Shown here: one piece after another, positions 24,747 through 33,368 of the stretch
Layout of the letters: every line of letters begins with the position of its first letter
How positions within the stretch are numbered: the first letter of the stretch is position 1
Source: Paracoccus amoyensis
GTDB lineage: Bacteria; Pseudomonadota; Alphaproteobacteria; Rhodobacterales; Rhodobacteraceae
Assembly: GCF_014490725.1 (NCBI RefSeq)
Contig: NZ_JACOQL010000004.1
Location: 1 to 64,000, forward strand
Direction of reading: 5' to 3'
DNA length: 64,000 nucleotides
Program-made: the position numbers and the translations under genes
The notes under the pieces: generated by a model
Databases searched by the model: none
Told to the model about the DNA's origin: nothing
The model's input: the letters and a program-made list of their open reading frames with translations, nothing else

Positions 24747-25530
24747 TAGGCAAGCAAGACAGCTGCGTGTTTTCTTGAGAAGGCTGCGAGCAGGGCATGC
24801 TATAGCCTCGGTGCCTGGAGGTGCTGGAAAGGCACTCGAAGCATGGGTGTTCATGGTCATTGTCGATGCAGTTCGAACAATGCCTAACTGGCATGTGACC
24901 CTGTGCCAAAGCGATAGTACGCCCCTTCCAAGAGGTGCTGCGTTTCTGTTTAGCGGGGGACCATCTGGAATTTCATCTGCTTTAGGTCGGCCTTGTTTTG
25001 CTAGAATAGAGAGGCTTGGCGGCGTGCCGCGAACGCTCGAATTGCATAATGGTGTTCAGCACATGGGCAGAAGCGGAGCGCGCCACGAATGGGATATAGC
25101 TATCGTGCCTAGTGAAATCACTAACGCTATCCGTGCCGGAAACCAATCTTACCCCCGTGGGCTTCCGATACTTGGGATAGAATGTAAGGATAAGGCGGAC
25201 AACGGAAGTGTTGATGAGATGCGTCAAACACTTGCTCGAATGTATGATCTTACACACGTCTCTCAGGCAGGGCAGAATTTAACGCATCGAATGATGGATG
25301 AAAATCGTCAAGTCGGAGCTGGCCGCCGGTGGCCAGTCTACAAGACAAACTACGAAAAAGGGCTTATTGGAATACTGCGTGCCGGCGGCTTTCAGCGCGG
25401 TGCTCAAGAGTTGAGTGACCACTATCATATCAGGCGGTTCGGGCATGTGTCGCAGAATAACCACGGTACTCGTGATAATTTGCAACGCGCAGTACGAGGT
25501 GTACTTACCAATATAGATGCCTACTTGTGA
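24733..25530 (+). CDS. Putative PD-(D/E)XK nuclease
   Basis: 265 aa from GTG 24733, which follows GAGGGGA at the right spacing. The pattern E103...D121 (HEWDIAIVP) then E150-C-K152 (LGIECKDKAD) fits the PD-(D/E)XK catalytic core, in which a buried Asp and an E-x-K bind metal. The rest is not recognised. Low GC like its partner. It could be a restriction endonuclease added to the methyltransferase/helicase/GIY-YIG operon or a separate two-gene defence unit. Confidence 0.6.
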   Translation: MPLSDRQARQLRVFLRRLRAGHAIASVPGGAGKALEAWVFMVIVDAVRTMPNWHVTLCQSDSTPLPRGAAFLFSGGPSGISSALGRPCFARIERLGGVPRTLELHNGVQHMGRSGARHEWDIAIVPSEITNAIRAGNQSYPRGLPILGIECKDKADNGSVDEMRQTLARMYDLTHVSQAGQNLTHRMMDENRQVGAGRRWPVYKTNYEKGLIGILRAGGFQRGAQELSDHYHIRRFGHVSQNNHGTRDNLQRAVRGVLTNIDAYL

Positions 25531-25729
25531 TCAGTGTACATGAGCATTCTTGCGGGCAGTGGCTCGTCGACTCAACACCAACTCAACAGACGAGTGCCCT
25601 TTGAGCGCCCTTGGCGCTCGCTGAATGGAGGCGGGTGCGGGTGAGTATCGGGGATATAGGGAAACATATCAAAGTCATGCTGTATAAATCATTGATTTTT
25701 CTATCTATATGGTTTCGTTTGAATATAGC
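25531..25729. other. Non-coding AT-rich end of segment A
   Basis: About 200 bp with no gene. AT-rich from 25660, directly abutting the second attachment-like repeat. Nothing else seen. Confidence 0.5.
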
Positions 25730-25730
25730 C

Positions 25731-25890
25731 TCATAACCTGAAGGTCACAGGTTCAAATCCTGTCCCCGCAACCAACACTAATTCGCCAATCTTATCAAAA
25801 GCCTCGGTGCATCCGCCCGAGGCCTTTTTGCTGTTCGCACGCCGGGTGATCTCCCGTAGCGGCTGGTCCGTCGCCAGGCGCAAGAGGCCC
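25731..25890 (-). pseudogene. Serine recombinase C-terminal tail (second copy)
   Basis: The last 50 or so codons of a recombinase (ATDQPLREITRRANSKKASG...GTGFEPVTFRL), nearly identical to the tail at 105-265. Coding homology stops at about 25892, where a transposase fragment starts. Confidence 0.75.
25801..25829 (+). terminator. Duplicated tRNA-fMet terminator
   Basis: Same GCCTCGG/CCGAGGC hairpin and T tract as at 175-203, carried in the direct repeat. Confidence 0.65.
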
Positions 25891-25892
25891 GC

Positions 25893-26052
25893 TCGAGCGT
25901 CTTGCGACCGAGCTGGCGCTCGAGTTCGCGGATGCGGTCCTCCCGATGCCGGACGACCTTGTTGCTGGTGACGGCATCGTCTTCCGCCACGGCGACACTC
26001 CCCCCTTCGAGCATGAGCCGCCGCCAACGATACAACAGGTTCGACGCCACGC
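25893..26052 (-). pseudogene. IS3-family (IS2-like) OrfA fragment
   Basis: About 53 codons: LLYRWRRLMLEGGSVAVAED, then RIRELERQLGRKTLE, the helix-turn-helix to leucine-zipper part of an IS2-group OrfA. Both ends are cut. Confidence 0.7.
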
Positions 26053-26054
26053 CA

Positions 26055-26426
26055 TTCCGCCTCGGTCGGCAGAGCCTTGCCGGCCCATTCGGCATAGGCC
26101 AGCGCGTCGGGCAGGTCGCCGATGACGTCGTCGGTGGCGCGCACGCCCCAGGCGGTGACCAGATAGCACAGCTCCAGCGGCAGCGGCTGGCGGCCCAGCG
26201 TGCCGTTCGCCAGCACCCGGCGTGGATTGCAGCGCATCTCGGCATTGCCGGCGATCTGATAGAGAAACAGCGAGACGAAAGGGTCGGTTGTGTCGGCCAG
26301 CGAGGCGAAGGCCATCGGCGTGACCACGCCCACGCCGACATTCGGAATGCCCAGCTGGGCGACATGGCGCTCGACCAGCCCGACCAGCGTCTGCCCGGTA
26401 TTCTCGATGACCCGCCAGTCAGCCAT
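26055..26426 (-). pseudogene. DUF4255 (Pvc16-like) N-terminus joined to an FGE-sulfatase-domain fragment
   Basis: From ATG 26426 about 104 codons match the N-terminal region of DUF4255/Pvc16-type proteins of contractile injection systems (MADWRVIENTGQTLVGLVER, DPFVSLFLYQIAGN, PLPLELCYLVTAWG). Around 26114 it passes in frame into DALAYAEWAGKALPTEAEW, the signature of formylglycine-generating (SUMF1-type) domains, and then into transposase sequence. A mosaic remnant. Confidence 0.65.
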
Positions 26427-26546
26427 GCTGGATGTCCCGGTCTGTCAACACGATGATTCCTCCGAGCCCGAATGATGCCGGCTCAGGTTCATGCTGCCCG
26501 AGGCGCCGGGGCCGGCTGCGGTCGGCGGACGAGGAGGACGGACCTG

Positions 26547-26584
26547 CCGGTCTGGATCCCGGGGCGGGGCGCGATCCAGACCGG
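26547..26584. repeat. Inverted repeat (12-bp perfect arms)
   Basis: CCGGTCTGGATC (26547-26558) and GATCCAGACCGG (26573-26584) with a 14-nt GC-rich loop. It lies between the truncated xsc and the DUF4255 fragment. It may act as a terminator for the minus-strand sulfonate genes; no T tract. Confidence 0.55.
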
Positions 26585-26600
26585 CGGGGGAATGAAATCC

Positions 26601-26681
26601 GGAGCCGATAATGCCAAAGGCATGCTCGATCCCGTGCATCTGCAGGACTTTGACGAAGGCTTCTTCGGTGGTCATTTTCAT
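26601..26681 (-). pseudogene. xsc: Sulfoacetaldehyde acetyltransferase Xsc, first 27 codons only
   Basis: Starts MKMTTEEAFVKVLQMHGIEH and continues AFGIIGS, the conserved N-terminus of Xsc (a thiamine diphosphate enzyme of about 590 aa that turns sulfoacetaldehyde plus phosphate into acetyl phosphate and sulfite). The homology ends abruptly after GS, about 26601. It lies 18 nt after the GMC dehydrogenase, so it was the next gene of that operon before truncation. Confidence 0.75.
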
Positions 26682-26699
26682 CGGCTGTTTCCTCGTCCT

Positions 26700-28352
26700 T
26701 CAGGCAGCTTTGTCGATACCGGCGCGGGGTCCCGCGCCGCCTTCGGCGCGACGGTCGTCAAGGACCATGCGCGCCAGCTTGGCGCCGATCATCATCGCGG
26801 GCGCATTGGTGTTGCCCGAGACGATCTCGGGCATGATCGAGCAATCGGCCACCCGCAGGCCGCGGATGCCGCGCACCCGCAGGCGCGGGTCCACCACGGC
26901 GCGCTCGTCCGCGCCCATGCGGCAGGTGCCGGTCGGGTGGTAGATCGTGGTCGAGTTCATCCGTGCCCAGGCCAGCACCTCGTCATATCCCTGCACGTCG
27001 GCGGTCGGCCGGAACTCCTCGGAGATGGCAGATTTCAGCGGCTCGGTACGCGCGAACTTGCGGGCGATCTCGATGCCGGCGACCAGCGTGTCGCGGTCGG
27101 TCTGGGTGGCAAGGTAGTTCGGCTCGATCAGCGGCGCGACCAGCGGATCGGCCGAGCGCAGCGTGATGGTGCCGCGGCTTTCCGGCCGCAGCTGGCAGAC
27201 CGATTGCGTGAAGGCCGAGAAGGGATGCACCCCTTCGCCGGGACTGTCGGCCGACCAAGGCTGGATGTGGAACTGGATGTCGGGCGTCGCGAGGCCGGGC
27301 CGGGTCCGCAGGAAGCCGAAGACCAGGCTGGCCGCCATGGACATCGGGCCGGTGCGGAACAGCGCATATTCCAGCCCGATCCTGGCCTTGTTCATCAGGC
27401 TGCGCACCTCGTCGTTCAGCGTCGCCTCGCGGCATTTGAACACCAAACGGGCCTGAAGATGGTCCTGCAGGTTGCGACCGACCTCGGGTGCGTCCTGGGC
27501 GACCGCGATGCCGTGGTCGCGCAGGTGCTCGGCGTCACCCACGCCCGAGAGCATCAGGATCTGCGGCGAGCCGATGGCGCCGGCACACAGGATCACCTCG
27601 CGCGCGGCGCGGATCACCTGATGGCTGCCGTCGGGGCGCCGGATCTCGACCCCGGTGGCGTGGCCATCCTCGATCACCACGCGCCGCACCTGCGCGTTGG
27701 TGACCACGTCCAAGTTCTGCCGATGGCGGATCGGCTTCAGGAAGGCGGCCGCCGAAGAGCAGCGCCGGCCCTTGTTCACGGTCAGCTGGAAATGGCCGAC
27801 GCCGTCCTGCACCGGGCCGTTGTAATCAGGGTTGTAGGGAATGCCGTTGGCCTTGGCGGCCTCGATCCACAATTCGCAGATGCGGCGGCGCAGACGCGGG
27901 TCCGAGACCTGCAGCGGACCATGCGTGCCGCGCCCCTCGCCCTCGCCGCGCTGGAAGGTCTCCAGTTCTTCGAACAGCGGGCCGACCTCGCGCCAGGACC
28001 AGCCCTCGTTGCCCATCTGCGCCCAGCGGTCGTAATCCTCGCGCTGGCCGCGGACGTAGAGCAGCCCGTTCAGCGACGAGGAGCCGCCCAGCACCTTGCC
28101 GCGCGGCCAGTGCAGCGAGCGGCCGTTCAGGCCGGGATCGGGTTCGGTCTCGTAGCACCAGTCGAAGTCCGGGTTGTGCATGGTGTGGAAATAGCCGACC
28201 GGGATATGGATCCAGGGGCTCGAGTCGCGGTTGCCGGCTTCCAGCAGGGTGACGCGGATCGCGGGATCGGCGGACAGATGGTTCGCGACCACGCAGCCGG
28301 CCGATCCGGCGCCGACGATGACGTAATCCGCCAGGTCTGATGCTTGGCTCAT
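26700..28352 (-). CDS. iseJ: GMC-family flavin dehydrogenase, probable isethionate dehydrogenase
   Basis: 550 aa. FAD-binding DYVIVGAGSAGCVVANHLS at the N-terminus, GMC signature 1 (PRGKVLGGSSSLNGLLYVRG), signature 2 (GAIGSPQILMLSGVG), and the C-terminal HPTGTCRMG with catalytic His. Choline-dehydrogenase-like enzymes in this context oxidise isethionate to sulfoacetaldehyde (IseJ). The neighbouring MHS transporter, IclR regulator and xsc start support that over choline or another alcohol. Start at 28352 follows the conserved N-terminus. Confidence 0.8.
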   Translation of the reverse strand: MSQASDLADYVIVGAGSAGCVVANHLSADPAIRVTLLEAGNRDSSPWIHIPVGYFHTMHNPDFDWCYETEPDPGLNGRSLHWPRGKVLGGSSSLNGLLYVRGQREDYDRWAQMGNEGWSWREVGPLFEELETFQRGEGEGRGTHGPLQVSDPRLRRRICELWIEAAKANGIPYNPDYNGPVQDGVGHFQLTVNKGRRCSSAAAFLKPIRHRQNLDVVTNAQVRRVVIEDGHATGVEIRRPDGSHQVIRAAREVILCAGAIGSPQILMLSGVGDAEHLRDHGIAVAQDAPEVGRNLQDHLQARLVFKCREATLNDEVRSLMNKARIGLEYALFRTGPMSMAASLVFGFLRTRPGLATPDIQFHIQPWSADSPGEGVHPFSAFTQSVCQLRPESRGTITLRSADPLVAPLIEPNYLATQTDRDTLVAGIEIARKFARTEPLKSAISEEFRPTADVQGYDEVLAWARMNSTTIYHPTGTCRMGADERAVVDPRLRVRGIRGLRVADCSIMPEIVSGNTNAPAMMIGAKLARMVLDDRRAEGGAGPRAGIDKAA

Positions 28353-28426
28353 GTTGGCATCCTTTGCGGGCTCGCGCCCATGGTTCGGGAAGGGTGGGCC
28401 GGGCGGGCCATGCCGCCCGGCAAGGC

Positions 28427-29734
28427 TCAGCGACGTTCGCGGCGGCCGATCAGCACGGCGCAGACGAACGAGACCAGCGCGGCGAAGACGACATAGGCGC
28501 AAAGCCAGAACGGGTCGTTGTCGTTCGCGGCCATCAGCGCCGTCGCGATCATCGGCGTGATCCCCGAGGCGAAGATGCCCGAGAACTGATAGACGAAGGA
28601 CACGCCGGTATAGCGCACGCTGGGGTCGAACAGGTCCGCGAACAGCGCCGCCTCGGGGCCGTAGCACATCGGGTAGACGATGCCGAAGGGAAGCGCGATG
28701 CCCAGGATCACCAGCAGCGGATCGCCCGTTGACATCAGCGCGAAGGCCGGGAACACGCTCAGCGCCAGCAGAAGCGAGCCGATGGCATAGGTGCGCGGCC
28801 GCCCGATCCGGTCCGAAAGCCGGCCGAAGAACGGGATGCAGACCACCATGACGATGGCGGCGCCGCAGACCGTCCACAGCGCGAAGGTCCGCTCCAGCCC
28901 GACGTATTTCGTCAGGTAGAGGATCGAGAACACCGCGAAGACGTTGAAGAACACGCCGTCGATATAGCGCGCGCCCATGCCCAGCATGACATTGGCCGGA
29001 TAGCGTTTCAGCATGTCCACGAAAGGCAGGCCCTGGTCCTTGGCCCGCGATTCCGCCTTGGCCTTCTTGAACTCGGGGCTTTCCCCGATGTTGCTGCGGA
29101 TCCAGGTCCCCAGCACGACCAGGATGATCGAGGCGACGAAGGCCGAGCGCCAGCCCCAGGCCATGAAGGCCTCGTCCGGCATCATGGTCAGCAGCGCCAT
29201 CACGCCCGAGGCCATGAACAGGCCCAGCGACAGGCCGATCTGCGGGATCGAGGCATAGAAGCCGCGCTTGTCCTCGGGCGCGAATTCATAGGCCATAAGC
29301 ACCGCCCCGCCCCATTCGCCGCCGATGCCGATGCCCTGCGCCACGCGCAGCAGCAAAAGCAGGATCGGCGCCAGGATGCCGATCTGGTCATAGGTCGGCA
29401 GAAGGCCGATCAGCACCGTAGCGCCGCCCATCAGCAGCAGCGTGATGACCAGCATGGTCTTGCGGCCGATGCGGTCGCCGAAATGGCCGAAGATGAGGCC
29501 GCCCAGCGGGCGCGCCACGAAGCCCACCGCGAAGGTGGCATAGGCCAGCAGCACCGAAATCGTCGGGTCGTCCGCCGGAAAATACAGCTTGTTGAAGACG
29601 ATACCGGCGACGACGCCGTAAAGAAAGAAATCGTACCATTCGATGGTCGATCCCACGAGGCTTGCGAATACGACCTTCTTGACGTCGTTTTCCTGGTCGC
29701 CAAACGTGTTGGCGCCAGCGGTTGTTACCGCCAT
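28427..29734 (-). CDS. iseU: MHS-family MFS transporter, probable isethionate uptake
   Basis: 435 aa, 12 predicted helices. MHS signatures: GSTIEWYDFFLYG, GFVARPLGGLIFGHFGDRIGRK and RVAQGIGIGGEWGGAVLMA. These proteins are proton symporters of organic acids or zwitterions. AGGGAGGA is 6 nt before the ATG. It is the first gene of the minus-strand operon with the dehydrogenase. The substrate is inferred from the neighbourhood. Confidence 0.8.
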   Translation of the reverse strand: MAVTTAGANTFGDQENDVKKVVFASLVGSTIEWYDFFLYGVVAGIVFNKLYFPADDPTISVLLAYATFAVGFVARPLGGLIFGHFGDRIGRKTMLVITLLLMGGATVLIGLLPTYDQIGILAPILLLLLRVAQGIGIGGEWGGAVLMAYEFAPEDKRGFYASIPQIGLSLGLFMASGVMALLTMMPDEAFMAWGWRSAFVASIILVVLGTWIRSNIGESPEFKKAKAESRAKDQGLPFVDMLKRYPANVMLGMGARYIDGVFFNVFAVFSILYLTKYVGLERTFALWTVCGAAIVMVVCIPFFGRLSDRIGRPRTYAIGSLLLALSVFPAFALMSTGDPLLVILGIALPFGIVYPMCYGPEAALFADLFDPSVRYTGVSFVYQFSGIFASGITPMIATALMAANDNDPFWLCAYVVFAALVSFVCAVLIGRRERR

Positions 29735-29847
29735 GACATCCTCCCTGATGCTGTGACGTTCTTTGATTGTTCAGCTGTTCCCGGCAAATCCTCCTTTGCC
29801 GTTGCATCGACGTTGCCCCAAGTTGCCGTGTCATGTCAAAGTAATTT

Positions 29848-29864
29848 TGAGAGTCATACTCTCA
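29848..29864. promoter_or_regulatory. Perfect palindrome, candidate IclR operator
   Basis: TGAGAGTCATACTCTCA: 7-bp arms around CAT, in the 219-bp divergent region between the transporter and the IclR gene. Position and size suit autorepression or control of both promoters. Confidence 0.6.
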
Positions 29865-29953
29865 TTTTTGTAAATTCATGCTGCGTGCCGGGCGGTTGGA
29901 ACGGCGCCGGCAACCATGTAGAGTCTGGCCGAGAAACGACGGAAGAACCGATC

Positions 29954-30718
29954 ATGACGAGCCTTCAGGACAAGTCCTCCCTGCCGCCAAGCTTCCGGAA
30001 TCTGCAGATTCTCGAGGTTCTTGCCAGCGAGGGGCGGCCCCTGACCGCGACCGAGATCAATGCCTCGCTGAACCTGCCGGTGCCGACCATCCACCGCTTG
30101 GTCGGCAATCTGGAAGCCGAGGGGTACCTGACCCGCCATGTCGACGGGCGCAGCTACCAGCCGGGGCCGAAACTGCGGCAAATGATGCAGGGCGTCATCC
30201 GTTTCTGGCACCAGGACCTGCCGCAGCGCGACGTGCTGATTCGGCTGAACCAGCGCCTGGGCGAGACCTGCAACCTGTCGATCCCGGACGGCGACGCGAT
30301 GCTCTACATCGACCGGGTCGAGACGCGTTGGCCGCTGCGCATCCAGCTTCATGTCGGTTCGCGCGTGCCGCTGCACGCCACCTCGGCGGGGAAGATGGCC
30401 CTGTCGCAGATCGACGACGGCAAGCTGGAACGCTACCTGAAACGCGCCGAACTTCATGCCTACACGGCACAGACGCTGACCGATCCCGACCGGCTGCGCG
30501 CAGAACTGCGCCAGATCCGGCAGCAGGGCTATTCGACCGATACCGGGGAATTCGTGCCCGGCATGATCGCCATGGCCGTGCCGGTGCTGGACCGTTCCGG
30601 GCAGTTGATCGCCACGGTGTCCTTCCACGCCCCGGTGCAGCGGCTGACCCTGGCCGAGGGGCTGAAATACCTGCCCGACCTGCGCGCGGCGGCCGAGGAG
30701 CTGGCCGAGCTGATGTGA
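29954..30718 (+). CDS. iseR: IclR-family regulator, probable isethionate regulator
   Basis: 254 aa. N-terminal winged helix (LQILEVLASEGRPLTATEIN and VPTIHRLVGNLEAEGYL) and the C-terminal IclR effector domain (LHATSAGKMALSQI, YSTDTGEFVPGMIAMAVPVLD). Divergent from the transporter, with a palindromic operator between. ATG 29954 was chosen as the first ATG before the HTH. Confidence 0.8.
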   Translation: MTSLQDKSSLPPSFRNLQILEVLASEGRPLTATEINASLNLPVPTIHRLVGNLEAEGYLTRHVDGRSYQPGPKLRQMMQGVIRFWHQDLPQRDVLIRLNQRLGETCNLSIPDGDAMLYIDRVETRWPLRIQLHVGSRVPLHATSAGKMALSQIDDGKLERYLKRAELHAYTAQTLTDPDRLRAELRQIRQQGYSTDTGEFVPGMIAMAVPVLDRSGQLIATVSFHAPVQRLTLAEGLKYLPDLRAAAEELAELM

Positions 30719-30724
30719 CGGGCG

Positions 30725-31753
30725 TCAGGGCCGGATCATCTCGGCCGCGATGCCGGTGCTGGCACGCATGATCAGCTCCAGCTCGACGCGGCTGCGGATC
30801 ATGAAATCGGGATCCGGGCGGCCGATCGCCGTAACGATGGCCTGTCCGGCCGCGATGCCGACCTGCTGCGCCGGGATCCGCACCGTGGTCAGTGCCGGCT
30901 CCATCTGCGCCGAGCCGGCGAAATCGCCGATGCCGATCACCGACAGGCTGGCGGGAACCGCGATCCCCAGCCGGGCCGCCGCGTAGATCGCCCCCTGCGC
31001 GATCACGTCATTGGCGCAGAGCAGGGCGCTCGGCCGGTCCTCGCCGGCCAGCAGTTCCAGGCAGGCGGCCTTGGCCTGGGCGATGCTGTAGGGCACCTCG
31101 ACCTGCCAGCGGTCCTGCAATTCGATCCCGGCGGCGCGGAACACCGCCGTCGCCGCCGTCTTGCGGTCCCGCGCCCGGTCGTTGTCGAAGATGGCGGGAA
31201 AGACCATGCCGATGCGGCGATGCCCCAGCGTAACCAGATGCTCGGCCGCGAGCCGCCCCGCCTCGCGATTGTCGACGCCGACGCAGGGCAGCGCCGAATC
31301 CGCCAGGTAGTTCCACAGCGCCAGCAGCGGCACGCGCTGTTCCGCGATCAGCCGGAAGGTGCCGGCGCTGTGGTCCAGCCCGACCACCGCCAGCGCATCG
31401 ACGCGGTGCTCCAGCAGCTTGCGGACCAGCCGGTATTCGCTGTCCAGGTCGTAGCCATGCGAGGCCAGCAGCAGGGTGAAGCCCTGCGCGCTGACCGTGT
31501 CGTTGAAGGCCTGCACCACCTCGGCGAAGATGGTGTTGGCGACGGTCGGCACCACCAGCCCGATGGTGGCGCTGCGCCTGCCATGCATGGCCTGGGCGGC
31601 GCGATTGCGGATATAGCCGGATTTCTCGACCGCCAGTTCAACCTTCCTGCGCGTCGCCGGATGCACCAGGTCGGGGTGATTCATCACCCGCGACACCGTG
31701 GCCGGTGAAACGCCTGCAAGCTTGGCGACGAAAACGATATCTGGCTTAATCAC
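30725..31753 (-). CDS. sauR: LacI-family regulator of the sulfoacetate genes
   Basis: 342 aa. HTH VFVAKLAGVSPATVSRVMNH at the start, then the periplasmic-binding-like effector domain (IGLVVPTVANTIFAEVV, RPSALLCANDVIAQGA). Divergent from the sau genes with an inverted repeat at 31793-31820 between. The name is by position; I cannot confirm that the characterised SauR is of the same family. Confidence 0.7.
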   Translation of the reverse strand: MIKPDIVFVAKLAGVSPATVSRVMNHPDLVHPATRRKVELAVEKSGYIRNRAAQAMHGRRSATIGLVVPTVANTIFAEVVQAFNDTVSAQGFTLLLASHGYDLDSEYRLVRKLLEHRVDALAVVGLDHSAGTFRLIAEQRVPLLALWNYLADSALPCVGVDNREAGRLAAEHLVTLGHRRIGMVFPAIFDNDRARDRKTAATAVFRAAGIELQDRWQVEVPYSIAQAKAACLELLAGEDRPSALLCANDVIAQGAIYAAARLGIAVPASLSVIGIGDFAGSAQMEPALTTVRIPAQQVGIAAGQAIVTAIGRPDPDFMIRSRVELELIMRASTGIAAEMIRP

Positions 31754-31792
31754 ATGATTTTCCTGATCTATCCGGACACATGATGAGAGTTT

Positions 31793-31820
31793 ATGAAAAC
31801 ATTTGCAAGACTGTTTTCAT
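31793..31820. promoter_or_regulatory. Inverted repeat in sau regulatory region
   Basis: ATGAAAAC (31793-31800) and GTTTTCAT (31813-31820) with a 12-nt spacer. The half-sites resemble typical LacI-family operator halves. It lies between the regulator start and sauS. Confidence 0.55.
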
Positions 31821-31959
31821 CGCCTAAGGTCGAAGATCACGGCAAGAGGAGGCCGTGCCAGACCAACATTGCAGACATGGTGAGACCCGGTTTCCCGGGC
31901 CGCTGATCCATTCACCTTCCCGGCGGGCAGCCTGCCGGGAACCGGAGCAAGTGACAGGT

Positions 31960-33368
31960 ATGAACATCTCGAACGATATTCTCTCGGTCGACGCGGCGAT
32001 GGCGCGGGCACGCGGCGCGCAGGCCGGATACGAGGCAGGGGGCAGCCAAGGCCGCTACGACCGCGCCGCCCTGGCTGCCGGCTGGGCCATCATGCAACCC
32101 GAGCGCAACCGGCAACTGGCCGAGTTGGCGGTCCGCAGCACCGGGCTTGGCAATGTCGCCGACAAGATCGTCAAGAACCACCGCAAGACGCTGGGCCTCT
32201 TGCGCGACATCCGCGGCGCGGCCACGCATGGCATCCTGTCCGACGACCCCGAGACCGGCATCACCGAGATCGCCCGGCCCCTCGGCGTGATCGGCGCGGT
32301 GGTGCCCTCGACCAACCCGGCGGCGACGCCCGCGAACAACATCATCAACGCGCTGAAATGCGGCAATGCCATCCTGCTGTCGCCTTCGCCCAAGGGCGTG
32401 GCCTGCTGCGAGATGCTGCTGGGCTTCATCCATGCCGAATTCGACCGCATCGGCGAGAACCGCGATCTGGTGCAGATGCTGCCGGGCCAGGGCAGCAAGG
32501 CCAAGACCCAGCGCCTGCTGGAGACCGCCGATCTGGTGGTGGTGACCGGCAGCCAGGACAACGTGCGCCGTGCCTATGAAAGCGGCACCCCCGCCATCGG
32601 CGTCGGCGCCGGCAATGTCGCGGTGATCGTGGACGAGACCGCCGACCTAGCGGCGGCGGCCGGCAAGATCGCCGCCTCGAAGACCTTCGACAATGCCACC
32701 TCCTGCTCGTCGGAAAACGCGCTGATCGTGGTCGATGCGGCCTACGACGCCTTCCTGGCGCGCTGGCGGCCGAGGGCGGCGCGGTGCTGCCGCCGTCCGA
32801 GGCGCCGGGGATCGTCGCCCGGCTCTGGCAGGATGGGCACATGAACCGCGAGATCATCGCCCAGGATGCTGAGGTGATGATCGACAAGCTGGGCCTGGCC
32901 GGCAAGGTCCCGCCCGGCACCCGGCTGATCGCGGTCGAGACCGAGGGCATCGGCCCCGACCATCCGCTGTCGGGCGAAAAGCTCAGCCGCATCGCCGCGC
33001 TTTATCGCGCCCGCGATTTCGGCCATGCGGCCGAACTGGCGCGGCGGATCCTGCTGCATCAGGGCGCGGGCCATTCGATCGGGCTGCATTCGCGGGACGT
33101 GGACCGCCCGCTGGCGCTGGGTCACGAATTGCCGGTCTGCCGGGTCATCGTCAATCAGGCGCATTGCTTCGCCACCGGCGGCGCCTTCGACAACGGGCTG
33201 CCCTTCTCGCTGTCGATGGGCTGCGGCAGCTGGGGCGGCAATTCCATCGACGCCAACCTGAACTGGCGGCATTTCATGCAGTGCACCCGCGTCGTGCGCC
33301 CGATCCCGCCGCGCGAGCCGGCGCTGGACGAGATCTTCGGCGATTACTGGCAGGAGGTCGGGCAATGA
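31960..33368 (+). pseudogene. sauS: Acylating sulfoacetaldehyde dehydrogenase SauS, with a frameshift
   Basis: ALDH-superfamily acylating enzyme: VIGAVVPSTNPAATPANNII cofactor region and the nucleophile in NATSCSSENAL. In the sulfoacetate pathway SauS reduces sulfoacetyl-CoA to sulfoacetaldehyde. From 32760 the frame reads into nonsense; adding one base (a missing G near 32760/32761) restores the family sequence into the second half (VLPPSEAPGIVARLWQ...DEIFGDYWQEVGQ), open to 33368. It is either a real loss of function or a sequencing error. The stop overlaps the sauT start (ATGA). Confidence 0.75.

Larger units (their letters stand above)
25730..25891 (+). repeat. Direct repeat copy 2 (tRNA-fMet 3' half, internal attachment site)
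   Basis: Positions 25730-25830 are identical to 104-204. It contains only the 3' part of the tRNA (anticodon loop to CCA at 25774), so no second functional tRNA is made. The bases before it (GAATATAGC) differ from the tRNA. Probably the junction between two tandem integrated elements. Confidence 0.8.

Noticed and set aside
25730..25774. Second tRNA-fMet gene
   Set aside because: Only the 3' part is present; the D-arm and 5' acceptor strand are absent.
26472..28340. 622-codon open frame on the plus strand
   Set aside because: It is the antisense shadow of the GMC dehydrogenase, which has all family motifs; the plus frame is Arg/His/Gly-rich with no recognisable domain.
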